From an uncultured Prevotellaceae bacterium (GTDB lineage Bacteria > Bacteroidota > Bacteroidia > Bacteroidales > Bacteroidaceae), in the NCBI GenBank assembly GCA_900316285.1, contig ONCG01000012.1:33677-97676 (forward strand): a stretch of 64,000 nucleotides of DNA, read 5' to 3'. The notes under the pieces are model-generated. The model did no database searches. It had not been told where the DNA came from and was given only the letters and a program-made list of their open reading frames with translations. Below, in pieces: positions 26,723 to 35,400 of the stretch. Numbering within the stretch: position 1 is the stretch's first letter; each line of letters opens with the position of its first letter. The position numbers and the translations under genes are program-made.

Positions 26723-28375
26723 ATGGAAAGACTTTTTATTGTCCTTATCATATCTGCCCTTTCCTGCTATAGGGCTGCGGCGCAGACCATCAACCTGCAC
26801 GCGGAGCTCACCGAGCTTGATCGCGCCATCAAGCTCTCGCCGGAGTATGTCGCGAAGAAGCAGGAGAACATAGACCACCTGAAGGAGAAGCTTGCCTCCG
26901 CCACTGAAACGCGCACTCGCTTCCGACTGACCCATGAACTCTACGAGGAATATCTCGCCTTCAGCAACGACTCGGCATTGAGCTACATCAGCCGCTGCGT
27001 GGAACTGGCACGTCAGGCCGGCAGCACGGCTCTCGTGGGCGAATGTCTGTCGGAGATGGCGTTTCAGTATAGCAACACGGGTATGTACGACGAGGCCCAC
27101 TACGCCCTGCAACGGGTAGACAGTGCGTCGCTCGACCGTACGGGCCGTGCCGCATTCAGCCACGCCTACAACCACCTCTACAGCGAGCTGGCGTTCTACA
27201 CCCATGAGGAGTCGCTGCGACAGCAATATCGCGAGCTCGCCCGCCACTATGAAAAGGTGTTGCTCGCCAATGCCGACAGCAGCAGCCTGTGGGTGTTGCA
27301 GCGTCGCGAGATGACCTATATGGACGAGGGACGCTCCAATGAGTCGCTGGCCGTCAACGACGAGTGGCTCAGTCGGGTGAAGGTGGGGTCGCATCCCTAT
27401 GCCCTCACCACTTTCTATCGCTATCTGGAATACAAGAATCGTGGCGACAGCCTGGAGATGATGCATTGGCTCACCGAGTCGGCTATCAGCGACGTGCGCA
27501 ATGCCATCATGGATCAGGGTTCTATGTGGGAGCTCGCCAACCTGCTCATGTCGCAAGGCGACATCGACCGCGCTTACCACTATATCAGCTTTGCCGCCAA
27601 CTGCGCCACGCGCTTCGGCACCCGCCTGCGCTCCTGGCAGCTCTCACCCATCCTTGCCGCCATCGACTCGAAGTATCAGCAATACAACGAGCGCGACAAA
27701 CAGCGCACACGGGTCTTCCTCGCCATTCTCGCCCTGCTGTCGCTCGGACTGGCCTTCTCGCTCTACGACATGTGGCGACAGCACAAGAAGCTGCGTGCCG
27801 CACATGCCCAGGTGCACGAGCAAAACACCCAGCTCTCCGCTCTCAACGCTCAACTCTCAACGCTCAACTCCCGACTCTCCACCACCAACAACTACCTGAG
27901 CGAGGCCAACATCGTGAAGGAGGAGTACGTAGGCCACTTCATGCGTCTCTGCTCCATGTATATCGACAAGATGGATGCCTTCCGCAAGCGGGTGAACAAG
28001 ATGGTGAAGAACCACGAATACGAAGACCTCTACCAGCTCACACGCTCGCAGGAGTTCCGCGACAAGGAGTTGGAAGACCTCTACGTCAGCTTCGACTCGG
28101 CATTCTTGAACCTCTTCCCCAACTTCGTCAGCGACTTCAACAGCCTGCTGCGACCCGAGGAGCGCATCACCCTCGAGGAGAAAGACCGCCTGAACACCAG
28201 TCTGCGCATCTTCGCCCTCATCCGTCTCGGCATCGACGACTCGTCGAAGATTGCCGACTTCCTCCACTACTCTCCAAACACCATCTACAACTACCGCGCC
28301 CGCATCAAGAACGGAGCACTCGGCGACCGTGAGAATTTCGAGCAGCATGTACGCGAAATTGGAATGCCCACATAG
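26723..28375 (+). CDS. DUF6377-type membrane-bound TPR/HTH regulator
   Basis: Probable sensor-regulator of the PUL. The 550-aa product has a signal sequence (about 1-20), a helical TPR-like periplasmic region (about 25-325), one membrane segment (about 332-352, VFLAILALLSLGLAFSLY) and a coiled coil (about 360-395). A cytoplasmic domain ends in a helix-turn-helix, SSKIADFLHYSPNTIYNYR. The layout matches DUF6377 proteins found beside Bacteroidetes PULs; I infer it detects a glycan signal and binds PUL promoters. The coiled coil is encoded by an eight-unit 7-bp DNA repeat (27833-27888). It is not a hybrid two-component system, since no kinase or receiver domain is visible. Confidence 0.8.
   Translation: MERLFIVLIISALSCYRAAAQTINLHAELTELDRAIKLSPEYVAKKQENIDHLKEKLASATETRTRFRLTHELYEEYLAFSNDSALSYISRCVELARQAGSTALVGECLSEMAFQYSNTGMYDEAHYALQRVDSASLDRTGRAAFSHAYNHLYSELAFYTHEESLRQQYRELARHYEKVLLANADSSSLWVLQRREMTYMDEGRSNESLAVNDEWLSRVKVGSHPYALTTFYRYLEYKNRGDSLEMMHWLTESAISDVRNAIMDQGSMWELANLLMSQGDIDRAYHYISFAANCATRFGTRLRSWQLSPILAAIDSKYQQYNERDKQRTRVFLAILALLSLGLAFSLYDMWRQHKKLRAAHAQVHEQNTQLSALNAQLSTLNSRLSTTNNYLSEANIVKEEYVGHFMRLCSMYIDKMDAFRKRVNKMVKNHEYEDLYQLTRSQEFRDKELEDLYVSFDSAFLNLFPNFVSDFNSLLRPEERITLEEKDRLNTSLRIFALIRLGIDDSSKIADFLHYSPNTIYNYRARIKNGALGDRENFEQHVREIGMPT
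27833..27888. repeat. 7-bp word array encoding a coiled-coil heptad repeat
   Basis: Eight consecutive heptamers (CTCTCAA, CGCTCAA and variants) span 27833-27888. Three DNA words make 21 nt, or seven residues, so the array yields leucines every seventh residue (LSALNAQ, LSTLNSR, LSTTNNY) just after the membrane segment of the regulator. Confidence 0.85.
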
Positions 28376-28440
28376 CAGTTTTCGCTGCCGAATGTTGAAA
28401 AAAATATAAAAAAGCAGCTAAAAGACGTTCGGCAAAGAAA

Positions 28441-28475
28441 AAACTGGAAACTAGAAACTAGAAACTTGAAACTTT
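28441..28475. repeat. 7-bp word array upstream of fbaA
   Basis: Five consecutive AAACTNG-type heptamers end five bases before the TATCTTTG box of the aldolase promoter, so they overlap its -33 region. Confidence 0.85.
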
Positions 28476-28479
28476 TTTG

Positions 28480-28487
28480 TATCTTTG
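28480..28487 (+). promoter_or_regulatory. -7 box of the fbaA promoter
   Basis: TATCTTTG 38 nt before the start codon. The -33 region is made of AAACTTG repeat words. Confidence 0.75.
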
Positions 28488-28525
28488 CATTCGAAACGTA
28501 ATCAGGTATTAATTTTTTAAATATT

Positions 28526-29530
28526 ATGGTAAACTACAAAGATTTAGGTCTCGTTAACACACGAGAAATGTTCAAGAGAGCCGTTGCTGGCGGCTATGCT
28601 ATTCCCGCATTCAACTTCAACACAATGGAGCAGATGCAGGCCATCGTTCAGGCTGCAGTAGAAACCAAGTCGCCCGTCATCATGCAGGTGTCGAAAGGCG
28701 CACGCAACTATGCTAACGCCACCATCCTTCGCTACATGGCTGAAGGTGCTGTTGCCTATGCAAAGGAACTCGGTTGCGCTCATCCCGAAATCGTGCTGCA
28801 CCTCGACCACGGTGACAGCTTCGAGCTCTGCAAGGACTGCATCGACATGGGTTTCTCCAGCGTGATGTACGACGGCAGCTCGCTGCCCTACGAGGAGAAC
28901 ATCAAGATCTCGCGTCAGGTGGTAGAGTACGCTCACAAGTATGATGTCACCGTAGAGTGCGAGCTCGGTGTGCTCGCCGGTGTTGAGGACGAGGTGGTAG
29001 CTGAGGAGTCTCACTACACCAAGCCCGAAGAGGTTATCGACTTCGCTACCCGCACAGGCTGCGACTCGTTGGCTATCTCCATCGGTACTTCTCACGGTGC
29101 TTACAAGTTCAAGCCCGAGCAGTGCACACGCGACCCGAAGACAGGCAAGCTCGTTCCTCCTCCATTGGCATTCGACGTGCTGCATGAGATTGAGGAGAAG
29201 CTGCCCGGATTCCCCATCGTGCTCCACGGCTCAAGCTCCGTTCCTCAGGACGAGGTGGACACCATCAACAAGTATGGTGGCAACCTGCCCGACGCAGTGG
29301 GTATTCCCGAAGAGCAGCTCCGCCTGGCTTCGAAGAGCGCTGTCTGCAAGATCAACATCGACTCCGACAGCCGTCTGGCTATGACAGCTGCCATCCGCAA
29401 GTATCTGGCTGAGCATCCCGATCACTTCGATCCGCGCCAGTATCTGAAGCCCGCTCGCGAGAACATGAAGAAGATGTACATCCACAAGATTGTGAATGTG
29501 CTCGGTTCCGACGGTAAGCTCGCTGAGTAA
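28526..29530 (+). CDS. fbaA: Class II fructose-bisphosphate aldolase
   Basis: Cleaves fructose 1,6-bisphosphate to DHAP and glyceraldehyde 3-phosphate in the cytoplasm, using zinc. The 334-aa protein has the zinc-ligand motif HLDHGDSF (about 92-99), YDGSSLPYEENI, the Glu/His segment VECELGVLAGVEDEV and the phosphate-binding LHGSSSVP. Length fits the Bacteroidetes class II enzyme. It has its own promoter and a strong terminator, so it is monocistronic. Confidence 0.96.
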   Translation: MVNYKDLGLVNTREMFKRAVAGGYAIPAFNFNTMEQMQAIVQAAVETKSPVIMQVSKGARNYANATILRYMAEGAVAYAKELGCAHPEIVLHLDHGDSFELCKDCIDMGFSSVMYDGSSLPYEENIKISRQVVEYAHKYDVTVECELGVLAGVEDEVVAEESHYTKPEEVIDFATRTGCDSLAISIGTSHGAYKFKPEQCTRDPKTGKLVPPPLAFDVLHEIEEKLPGFPIVLHGSSSVPQDEVDTINKYGGNLPDAVGIPEEQLRLASKSAVCKINIDSDSRLAMTAAIRKYLAEHPDHFDPRQYLKPARENMKKMYIHKIVNVLGSDGKLAE

Positions 29531-29557
29531 TCCTCCTGTTAGGAAAGCAAATCACAA

Positions 29558-29597
29558 GCGCCTCGCCACTCATGATGAGTAGCGAGGCGCTTCTTTT
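29558..29597 (+). terminator. Terminator after fbaA
   Basis: GCGCCTCGC (29558-29566) pairs with GCGAGGCGC (29582-29590), with an inner ACTCAT/ATGAGT stem, followed by TTCTTTTATTTG. Confidence 0.9.
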
Positions 29598-29610
29598 ATT
29601 TGTGAAGAAA

Positions 29611-29686
29611 ATGTAGGGACGCGGCGTGCCGCGTTATTGGTGGGGAATCAGCAACATCCAAAACGCGGCACGCCGCGTCCCTACAT
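29611..29686. repeat. Small inverted-repeat element with 25-bp arms
   Basis: Arms at 29611-29635 and 29662-29686 are perfect reverse complements, with a 26-bp spacer. Each arm contains the internal palindrome GCGGCGTGCCGC next to GTAGGGAC. It sits between the convergent fbaA and DUF4831-like genes, like a mobile or REP-type hairpin. No coding potential. Confidence 0.88.
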
Positions 29687-29704
29687 CAACGAATCGAATT
29701 GGGG

Positions 29705-30772
29705 TTATTCCAATGACTTCTCCTTGATGGTCTCAATACCACCTGTGATGGGATTGAGGACGATTTGTGTGGTGAGCTTCTTGCCGAAGAGGGCACCGCT
29801 GAGCGACTCTGTGCCACCAAACTGGCCGGCATTGAACTCGTAGCTGTCAACGACTTTGTTCTCGCAATAAAGCGTGGCACGTACCTTCTGCGGGGTGTTC
29901 ACGACAAGGCCGATGTCATCCTTGTCCTTCTTTTCCTTCTTCTGTGCCTCGCCATCGTCGGTAGCCTTCGCGTCGGTGTACACAGTAATATAATAAGGTA
30001 CGCCCGAGAGATCGTCGTTGTCGACAAGGCCGAAGTGGCGCGAGAAGCGGAAGAACAACTGTCGGTCTACATTCTCGGTGGGCACAAAGACGAGTGTCAC
30101 CTCGGTGGTATCCTTCACAGTAGTTCCCTCAAACACCTGACGCAAGGCGCGCTCCTGCGTGTTAAGGCCATCCATCATGATGCGCAGCTGCTGACCGTCG
30201 GCAGGCATGAACTCAGCCTGTCCGCGCTGCAGCTGGTTGCGGCTATCGCGAATGTCGTAGATTTCCTGTGCGATGAGCTGTGCCATCTTCGCCGTGCTTC
30301 CTGCCGTGAGCATGTCCTCATTCATGAAGTCGCGTGGGTTCAGGGCTCTGGGCTTACGTGCCGGAACGAAGGGAGCAGGTTCCGTCACACGCTTCGGCTC
30401 GGCATTAATGGCGAGCAGCTGTCCGTTGTCGGTGCGCTCCACCGTGCTGATGGTGTATCGCTTGTCGAGCGAGAGCGTGAAGTGCTTTGCTGTGTCGGGC
30501 ATAGCAATATTGTGCATGCGAGTGTCGACGATTCGGTAGGTGGTGCTGGCCTCGAGCTGCACGTCGTCCTGCTTCATGTAGCGCTGTGCATAGCCGGCAA
30601 ACTGACCGGGCTCGTACTGGGTCTTCTCAACGGTGAGCGTAAACTTCATCGCCGTCTTCGGCAGATAGTAGCTCGTGCCCTCGATGGCCTGCGAGTAGCA
30701 AGCCAAGGAAACAAAGTAACAAAGCAACAAGGCAACCGTTCTTGCCACTTTCGTCATTTTCTTCTGTGTCAT
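29705..30772 (-). CDS. DUF4831-like exported protein, function unknown
   Basis: A 355-aa predicted secreted protein resembling the DUF4831 family of Bacteroidetes, for which no activity is established to my knowledge. The ATG at 30772 is preferred to the TTG at 30787; 30757 is also possible. The signal peptide contains VALLLCYFVSLACYSQA and is partly encoded by four 8-bp words (30704-30735). The mature part starts IEGTSYYLPKTAMKF. It lies downstream of the NAD(P)HX repair gene on the same strand, 30 nt away, across a 7-bp word array. Confidence 0.8.
   Translation of the reverse strand: MTQKKMTKVARTVALLLCYFVSLACYSQAIEGTSYYLPKTAMKFTLTVEKTQYEPGQFAGYAQRYMKQDDVQLEASTTYRIVDTRMHNIAMPDTAKHFTLSLDKRYTISTVERTDNGQLLAINAEPKRVTEPAPFVPARKPRALNPRDFMNEDMLTAGSTAKMAQLIAQEIYDIRDSRNQLQRGQAEFMPADGQQLRIMMDGLNTQERALRQVFEGTTVKDTTEVTLVFVPTENVDRQLFFRFSRHFGLVDNDDLSGVPYYITVYTDAKATDDGEAQKKEKKDKDDIGLVVNTPQKVRATLYCENKVVDSYEFNAGQFGGTESLSGALFGKKLTTQIVLNPITGGIETIKEKSLE
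30704..30735. repeat. 8-bp word array encoding the DUF4831-like signal peptide
   Basis: Four consecutive octamers CAARGNAA on the plus strand (TTNCYTTG on the coding strand) cover the hydrophobic core. They match the word used in the GH5 signal peptide. Confidence 0.85.
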
Positions 30773-30782
30773 ATTCTTAATT

Positions 30783-30824
30783 ATCAATTGTCAACTATCA
30801 CTATCAACTATCAACTGTCAAAAA
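30783..30824. repeat. 7-bp word array between the DUF4831-like and NAD(P)HX genes
   Basis: Words of the form CTATCAA/TTGTCAA (reverse TTGATAG/TTGACAA) repeat six times, one shortened to six bases. It fills the short gap and the end of the upstream gene. The same word type recurs at 62019-62060. Confidence 0.75.
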
Positions 30825-32321
30825 TGCCTTCGGCAGATACTTCACAAGGTCGCCTGCCACTAGGCTTTCCTGGCCGAGGTCGCGTGCGGCGAGGTCGCCT
30901 GCCAGTCCATGCAGATACATTCCCACCATGCAAGCATCGGCTTGATTGTAGCCGCGTGCCAGCAGACCGGTGATAATACCAGCCAAAACGTCGCCACAAC
31001 CGGCCGTTGCCATTCCTGCATTGCCAGTAGGATTGATGATGACGTGTCCATCGGGCAGGCAGAGTGCTGAGTAGTGGCCTTTCAGAATGATGTAGGCGCC
31101 AAGACGTTCCGCCATATCGCGAGCCTTCGACAGACGGTCGTAGCAACCGTTGCTGACGCTGCCCGACAGGCGATCGAACTCAGCGGGATGAGGCGTCATG
31201 ATGATGCCCTTCGGCAGTTGTTGCATCCAAGCACGGTGGTTGGCCAGGATGTTCAGGGCGTCGGCATCGATGAGAATGGGACACTGCGAGCGCCTGATCT
31301 GTGCGATGAGGGCGATGGCGGTGTGTTCCTGAATGCCGATACCGGGTCCCATTCCAACGGCATCGAAGGCCTGCGTGTCGACGGGTTCGGAGAAGTAGCT
31401 GTCCTCGTGGTCCATTTGCAGCACGGCCTCAGGCACGGAGATCTGCATGATAGAGTAGTTGCGCTTCGGCGTACGCACCGTTACCTTGCCGGCTCCCGAC
31501 CTAAGACAAGCCTTGGTGGCCAGCACGGCAGCTCCCGCCATCCCATAGCTGCCAGCGATAATGAGAGCATGACCCATCTGTCCCTTGTGGGCAAACTCGC
31601 TACGCTTGCGCAGGCGACTGCGGATGTCGGTCTCCTCTTGCAGGACAAACTGTGCATCAGTGCGGGCAATATACTCTTGCGACAGGCGTATGTCGAGCAC
31701 TCGCAACTCTCCCAGAAAGTGCTGGTTATCGGCCAACAGCATCGAAAGTTTCTTCTGACCAAATGTCAACGTGAGGTCGGCCTTGATGATATTCGCACGG
31801 ATGTTGTAGGTATTGTCCTCGGTCATGAGTCCCGACGGGATGTCGATGCTCACCACCTGGCACTGCGACTGGTTGATGTACTTCACCAACGAGGCGAAGC
31901 CGCCCGACAGAGGTTTGTTCAGACCTGAACCGAAGAGGCCGTCAACGACAAGCGTCTCGGCTGTAAGGCGTGGCGGGTCGAAATCGAGCGTCACCTCTAT
32001 GAAATCCTTTACGCGACGTCCGTCGCCCAGCCGTTTCTTATTGATGCCGCACTCGTCGGAGAGTTTGTTATGGATATTAAACAGATAGGCAGAGACCTGA
32101 TAGCCCTGCTCGCCAAGCATGCGTGCTACGGCAAGTGCGTCGCCACCGTTGTTGCCTGGTCCGGCAAAGACGACGACGGGTGTTCGCGTGTCCCATCGCT
32201 CAGTGATCACGCGCGTCACAGCCTTCGCAGCACGCTCCATCAGGTCAATCGACCGGATAGGCTCGTGCTCTATCGTATATGTGTCGAGCTCATGTATCTG
32301 AGCCCCTGTGAATATCTTCAT
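30804..32321 (-). CDS. nnr: Bifunctional NAD(P)HX epimerase / dehydratase
   Basis: Repairs hydrated NADH and NADPH. The 505-aa protein fuses an N-terminal YjeF_N epimerase (about 1-215, with VVFAGPGNNGGDALAVARML) to a C-terminal ADP/ATP-dependent dehydratase of the ribokinase-like fold. The latter carries GNAGMATAGCGDVLAGIITG and IMTPHPAEFDRL. This two-domain arrangement and length are standard in bacteria. A TATTTTTG box lies about 50 nt upstream on the minus strand. It is divergent from the large GH2 gene. Confidence 0.94.
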   Translation of the reverse strand: MKIFTGAQIHELDTYTIEHEPIRSIDLMERAAKAVTRVITERWDTRTPVVVFAGPGNNGGDALAVARMLGEQGYQVSAYLFNIHNKLSDECGINKKRLGDGRRVKDFIEVTLDFDPPRLTAETLVVDGLFGSGLNKPLSGGFASLVKYINQSQCQVVSIDIPSGLMTEDNTYNIRANIIKADLTLTFGQKKLSMLLADNQHFLGELRVLDIRLSQEYIARTDAQFVLQEETDIRSRLRKRSEFAHKGQMGHALIIAGSYGMAGAAVLATKACLRSGAGKVTVRTPKRNYSIMQISVPEAVLQMDHEDSYFSEPVDTQAFDAVGMGPGIGIQEHTAIALIAQIRRSQCPILIDADALNILANHRAWMQQLPKGIIMTPHPAEFDRLSGSVSNGCYDRLSKARDMAERLGAYIILKGHYSALCLPDGHVIINPTGNAGMATAGCGDVLAGIITGLLARGYNQADACMVGMYLHGLAGDLAARDLGQESLVAGDLVKYLPKAFLTVDS

Positions 32322-32370
32322 ACGCCTTACGAATTGTCTTCTTGTCGCACGACAATGTGTTCATGTCGTG

Positions 32371-32378
32371 CAAAAATA
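32371..32378 (-). promoter_or_regulatory. -7 box of the NAD(P)HX gene promoter
   Basis: TATTTTTG on the minus strand, 50 nt before the start codon at 32321. Confidence 0.6.
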
Positions 32379-32440
32379 CAAAATTATTACTAATCTGCCG
32401 ACATCTTGCCCGTTTTTTTTGTGTTTTCAGATATTTTTCT

Positions 32441-32448
32441 TACTTTTG
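32441..32448 (+). promoter_or_regulatory. -7 box of the large GH2 gene promoter
   Basis: TACTTTTG 42 nt before the chosen ATG at 32490. It falls after an upstream in-frame ATG at 32406, which is why that earlier start is rejected. Confidence 0.6.
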
Positions 32449-32489
32449 TGCTGAAAAAAGAGTATAAAAATAAAACGTCAGCAACGAAC

Positions 32490-35400
32490 ATGAACACAAA
32501 ATCAACAAGAATTGCGAGAACGCTGGCCACCGTCGGCCTGCTTCTTTCCGGCCTGCTTCTCACACTCCCCATATCGGCTCAGAAGAACACGCGAGGCATC
32601 GGCATTTATCCAGGTGCACCCGAGGAATTCTTCGGACCGCAACTCGTTGACAGTAAGGAGTATCGCAATGTGGCACGAGGACGCATGGTCTATCAGTCGT
32701 CGGCATTCGACTTTAACATGACAGCCCAACTGCTCACCGATGGCATTGTCGAGAAGAGTGGAACCACACCGGTTTTCTTGGAGGTGACCACGCCCGACGG
32801 TCAGTTGCCGCAGCGACAGCGCGAGAGCACCATCGACGGCAACGACTGGACACGCTCCATCGTCATGGGTGAGGACACATGGTTGCAATATGGTTGGCAC
32901 GGCATGACTATCCGCGCCGATGCCATTCACCTCATCGGCACCGTAGCGTACAACGAGAGTGAGGCGACCGACGGCTATCGCATTCGCATCATGGTATCGA
33001 AGAACGGGCGCCAGTGGCAAGAGGTGGCGCGCGACGAGAGCAGCCAGCTATTGGGCAAGCGGTCGTGGGGCATGGTGCATTCCGATCCGAACAAGAACGA
33101 CGGCAATGACAACATGCTGCCGACACGACGCATCGAGATGGACTTCCCTTTCAGCCAGCCGCAGTCGTTCAGTTTTTTGCGCGTGGAACTGCTGATGAAA
33201 GGTGCCGTCTACTGGACGTTCACTGAGAATCCCATCACACTCGGCGGCCAGCAAGTGGAAAACCTGTTGCCTTCATCGGGATTCACGAGTGCTTGGATGA
33301 CACTCTCCGACCGTGACGAATGGGCTTGCATCGACCTTGGTGCACCTGCCGACATCAGCAAGGTGAATCTTCATTGGCTTGAGAAGCCCGCAAAGTTTGA
33401 AATACAACTCTCTGACGACGGCGAACATTTCACGAAACTATCAAATAGCAAGGCTCGTTATGTCCGCGTCTTCATTCCCTCGACGGGCAAGGAGCAACGT
33501 GTGGTGCTCTCTGAGATTGAGGTGATGGGACGTGGCGGAATTAGAGCCTACCCCCAACCCCTCCCCAAAGGGAGTGGGGAATGCCTTAATGGTGGCGACT
33601 GGCGCTTGCAGCGAGCCTCACAGGTGAAGGCTACGGGTGCACAGATTTCCAGCAAGGGGTTCGATGCCTCCTCATGGACGGTGGCAACAGTGCCCGCTAC
33701 GGTGCTCATGTCGTATGTGAACGCTGGTGCCCTGCCCAATCCGAACTACGACGATAACCTTATGCTCACGAGCGAATCGTTCTTCAATAGTAACTTCTGG
33801 TATCGCCGTGAGTTCCGCGTGCCCGACGAGATGCAAGGACAGCGTGTGTTCCTGAACTTTGACGGCATCAACTGGAAGGCAAACATCTGGCTCAACGGAC
33901 AGAAGGTGGACCGCATCGAAGGTGCCTTCATGCGTGGCAAGACCGACATCACTCGCTATCTGCGCGACGGTGTGAATGTGCTGGCCGTAGAGATAGAGAA
34001 GTGTGCCCACCCCGGTAGCGCGAAGCTCAAAAACGAACAGACTACCGACTACAATGGTGGTTTACTGGGAGCCGACAATCCCACGTTCCATGCTACGGTG
34101 GGCTGGGACTGGATCAGTAGCATTCGCGGTCGCGACATCGGCATCTGGGACGATGTTTATCTGACGGCATCGCCTTCAGGTCTTACACTCTCCGACCCCA
34201 TCGTAAAAAGCCAAATCACAATCAATGGAACCGATACACTTGCTACGATGACGCCAACAGTTGTCGTTGTGAATCACACCGACCAACAGCAAAAGGCGAA
34301 GCTGAGCGGTTGGATTGGAGCGATTCAATTCGAAAAGGAAATCACACTGGCGGCTCATGCTACCGAGGAAATCTGTTTCCTGCCTGCCGACTTCCCACAA
34401 CTGAAGAATCAGAAGATGCATCTGTGGTGGCCGAACGGCTATGGTGAACCTTATCTCTACGATGCAGGTTTTTCAATACAAGGAAACAAGGTAACAAAGT
34501 TGCAAAGTAACATAGTTACTGAGTCTCAAGGAAACAAGGGAATCTCTCTCCACTCTCCTCTCTCCTCTCTCCACTTTAAAACTGGAATTCGCGAGGTAAC
34601 CTACGACGAAGTGTCAACGCGCCTTCAGATTTTTGTCAACGGCGTGCGCTTCATGCCGATGGGTGGCAACTGGGGATTTTCGGAGAACAACCTATGCTAT
34701 CGTGGCCGCGAATACGACGCAGCCGTGCGCTATCATCGCGACATGCATCTGAACTGCATCCGCAACTGGGTGGGACAAGTTGGCGACCGCGAGTTCTACG
34801 AGGCTTGCGACCGCTATGGCGTGATGATTTTCCAAGACTTCTGGTTGGCTAATCCTGCCGACGGCCCCGACCCATACGACAACGAACTCTTCATGAAGAA
34901 CGCTCGCGACATGGTGTTGAAAGTCCGGCAGCATCCAAGCATCATGCTCTACTGCGGTCGCAACGAGGGCTATCCACCAAAAGTACTCGACGATGGCCTG
35001 CGCCAGCTTGTTGCCGAACTTACACCGCAAGTCTACATCTCCTCATCGGCCGACGACGGCGTGAGCGGTCATGGTCCGTATTGGGCTATTCCTGCGAAGG
35101 AATACTACCAGCGGCAGACTGGCAAGTTGCACACCGAACGAGGGATGCCCAACATCATGACCTATGAAGGTTTCTCGCGTACGTTCCGACCGGAGCATTT
35201 CTGGCCGCAGAGTGAATACTGGGGTCAGCACGACTTCACACAGCAGGGCGCGCAGCGAGGGGCTTCGTTCAATCAGCTCATCGCCCGTGCCTTTGGCGAA
35301 CCGAAGGACGCCCGTGAGTTCACAACACACGCCCAGTGGCTGAACTACGATGGTTATCGGGCGATGTACGAAAGCACCAACCACGACCGACAGGGACTGC

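Noticed and set aside
29611-29686. Part of the fbaA terminator
   Set aside because: The fbaA terminator with its T-run is complete at 29558-29597; this is a separate perfect inverted repeat.
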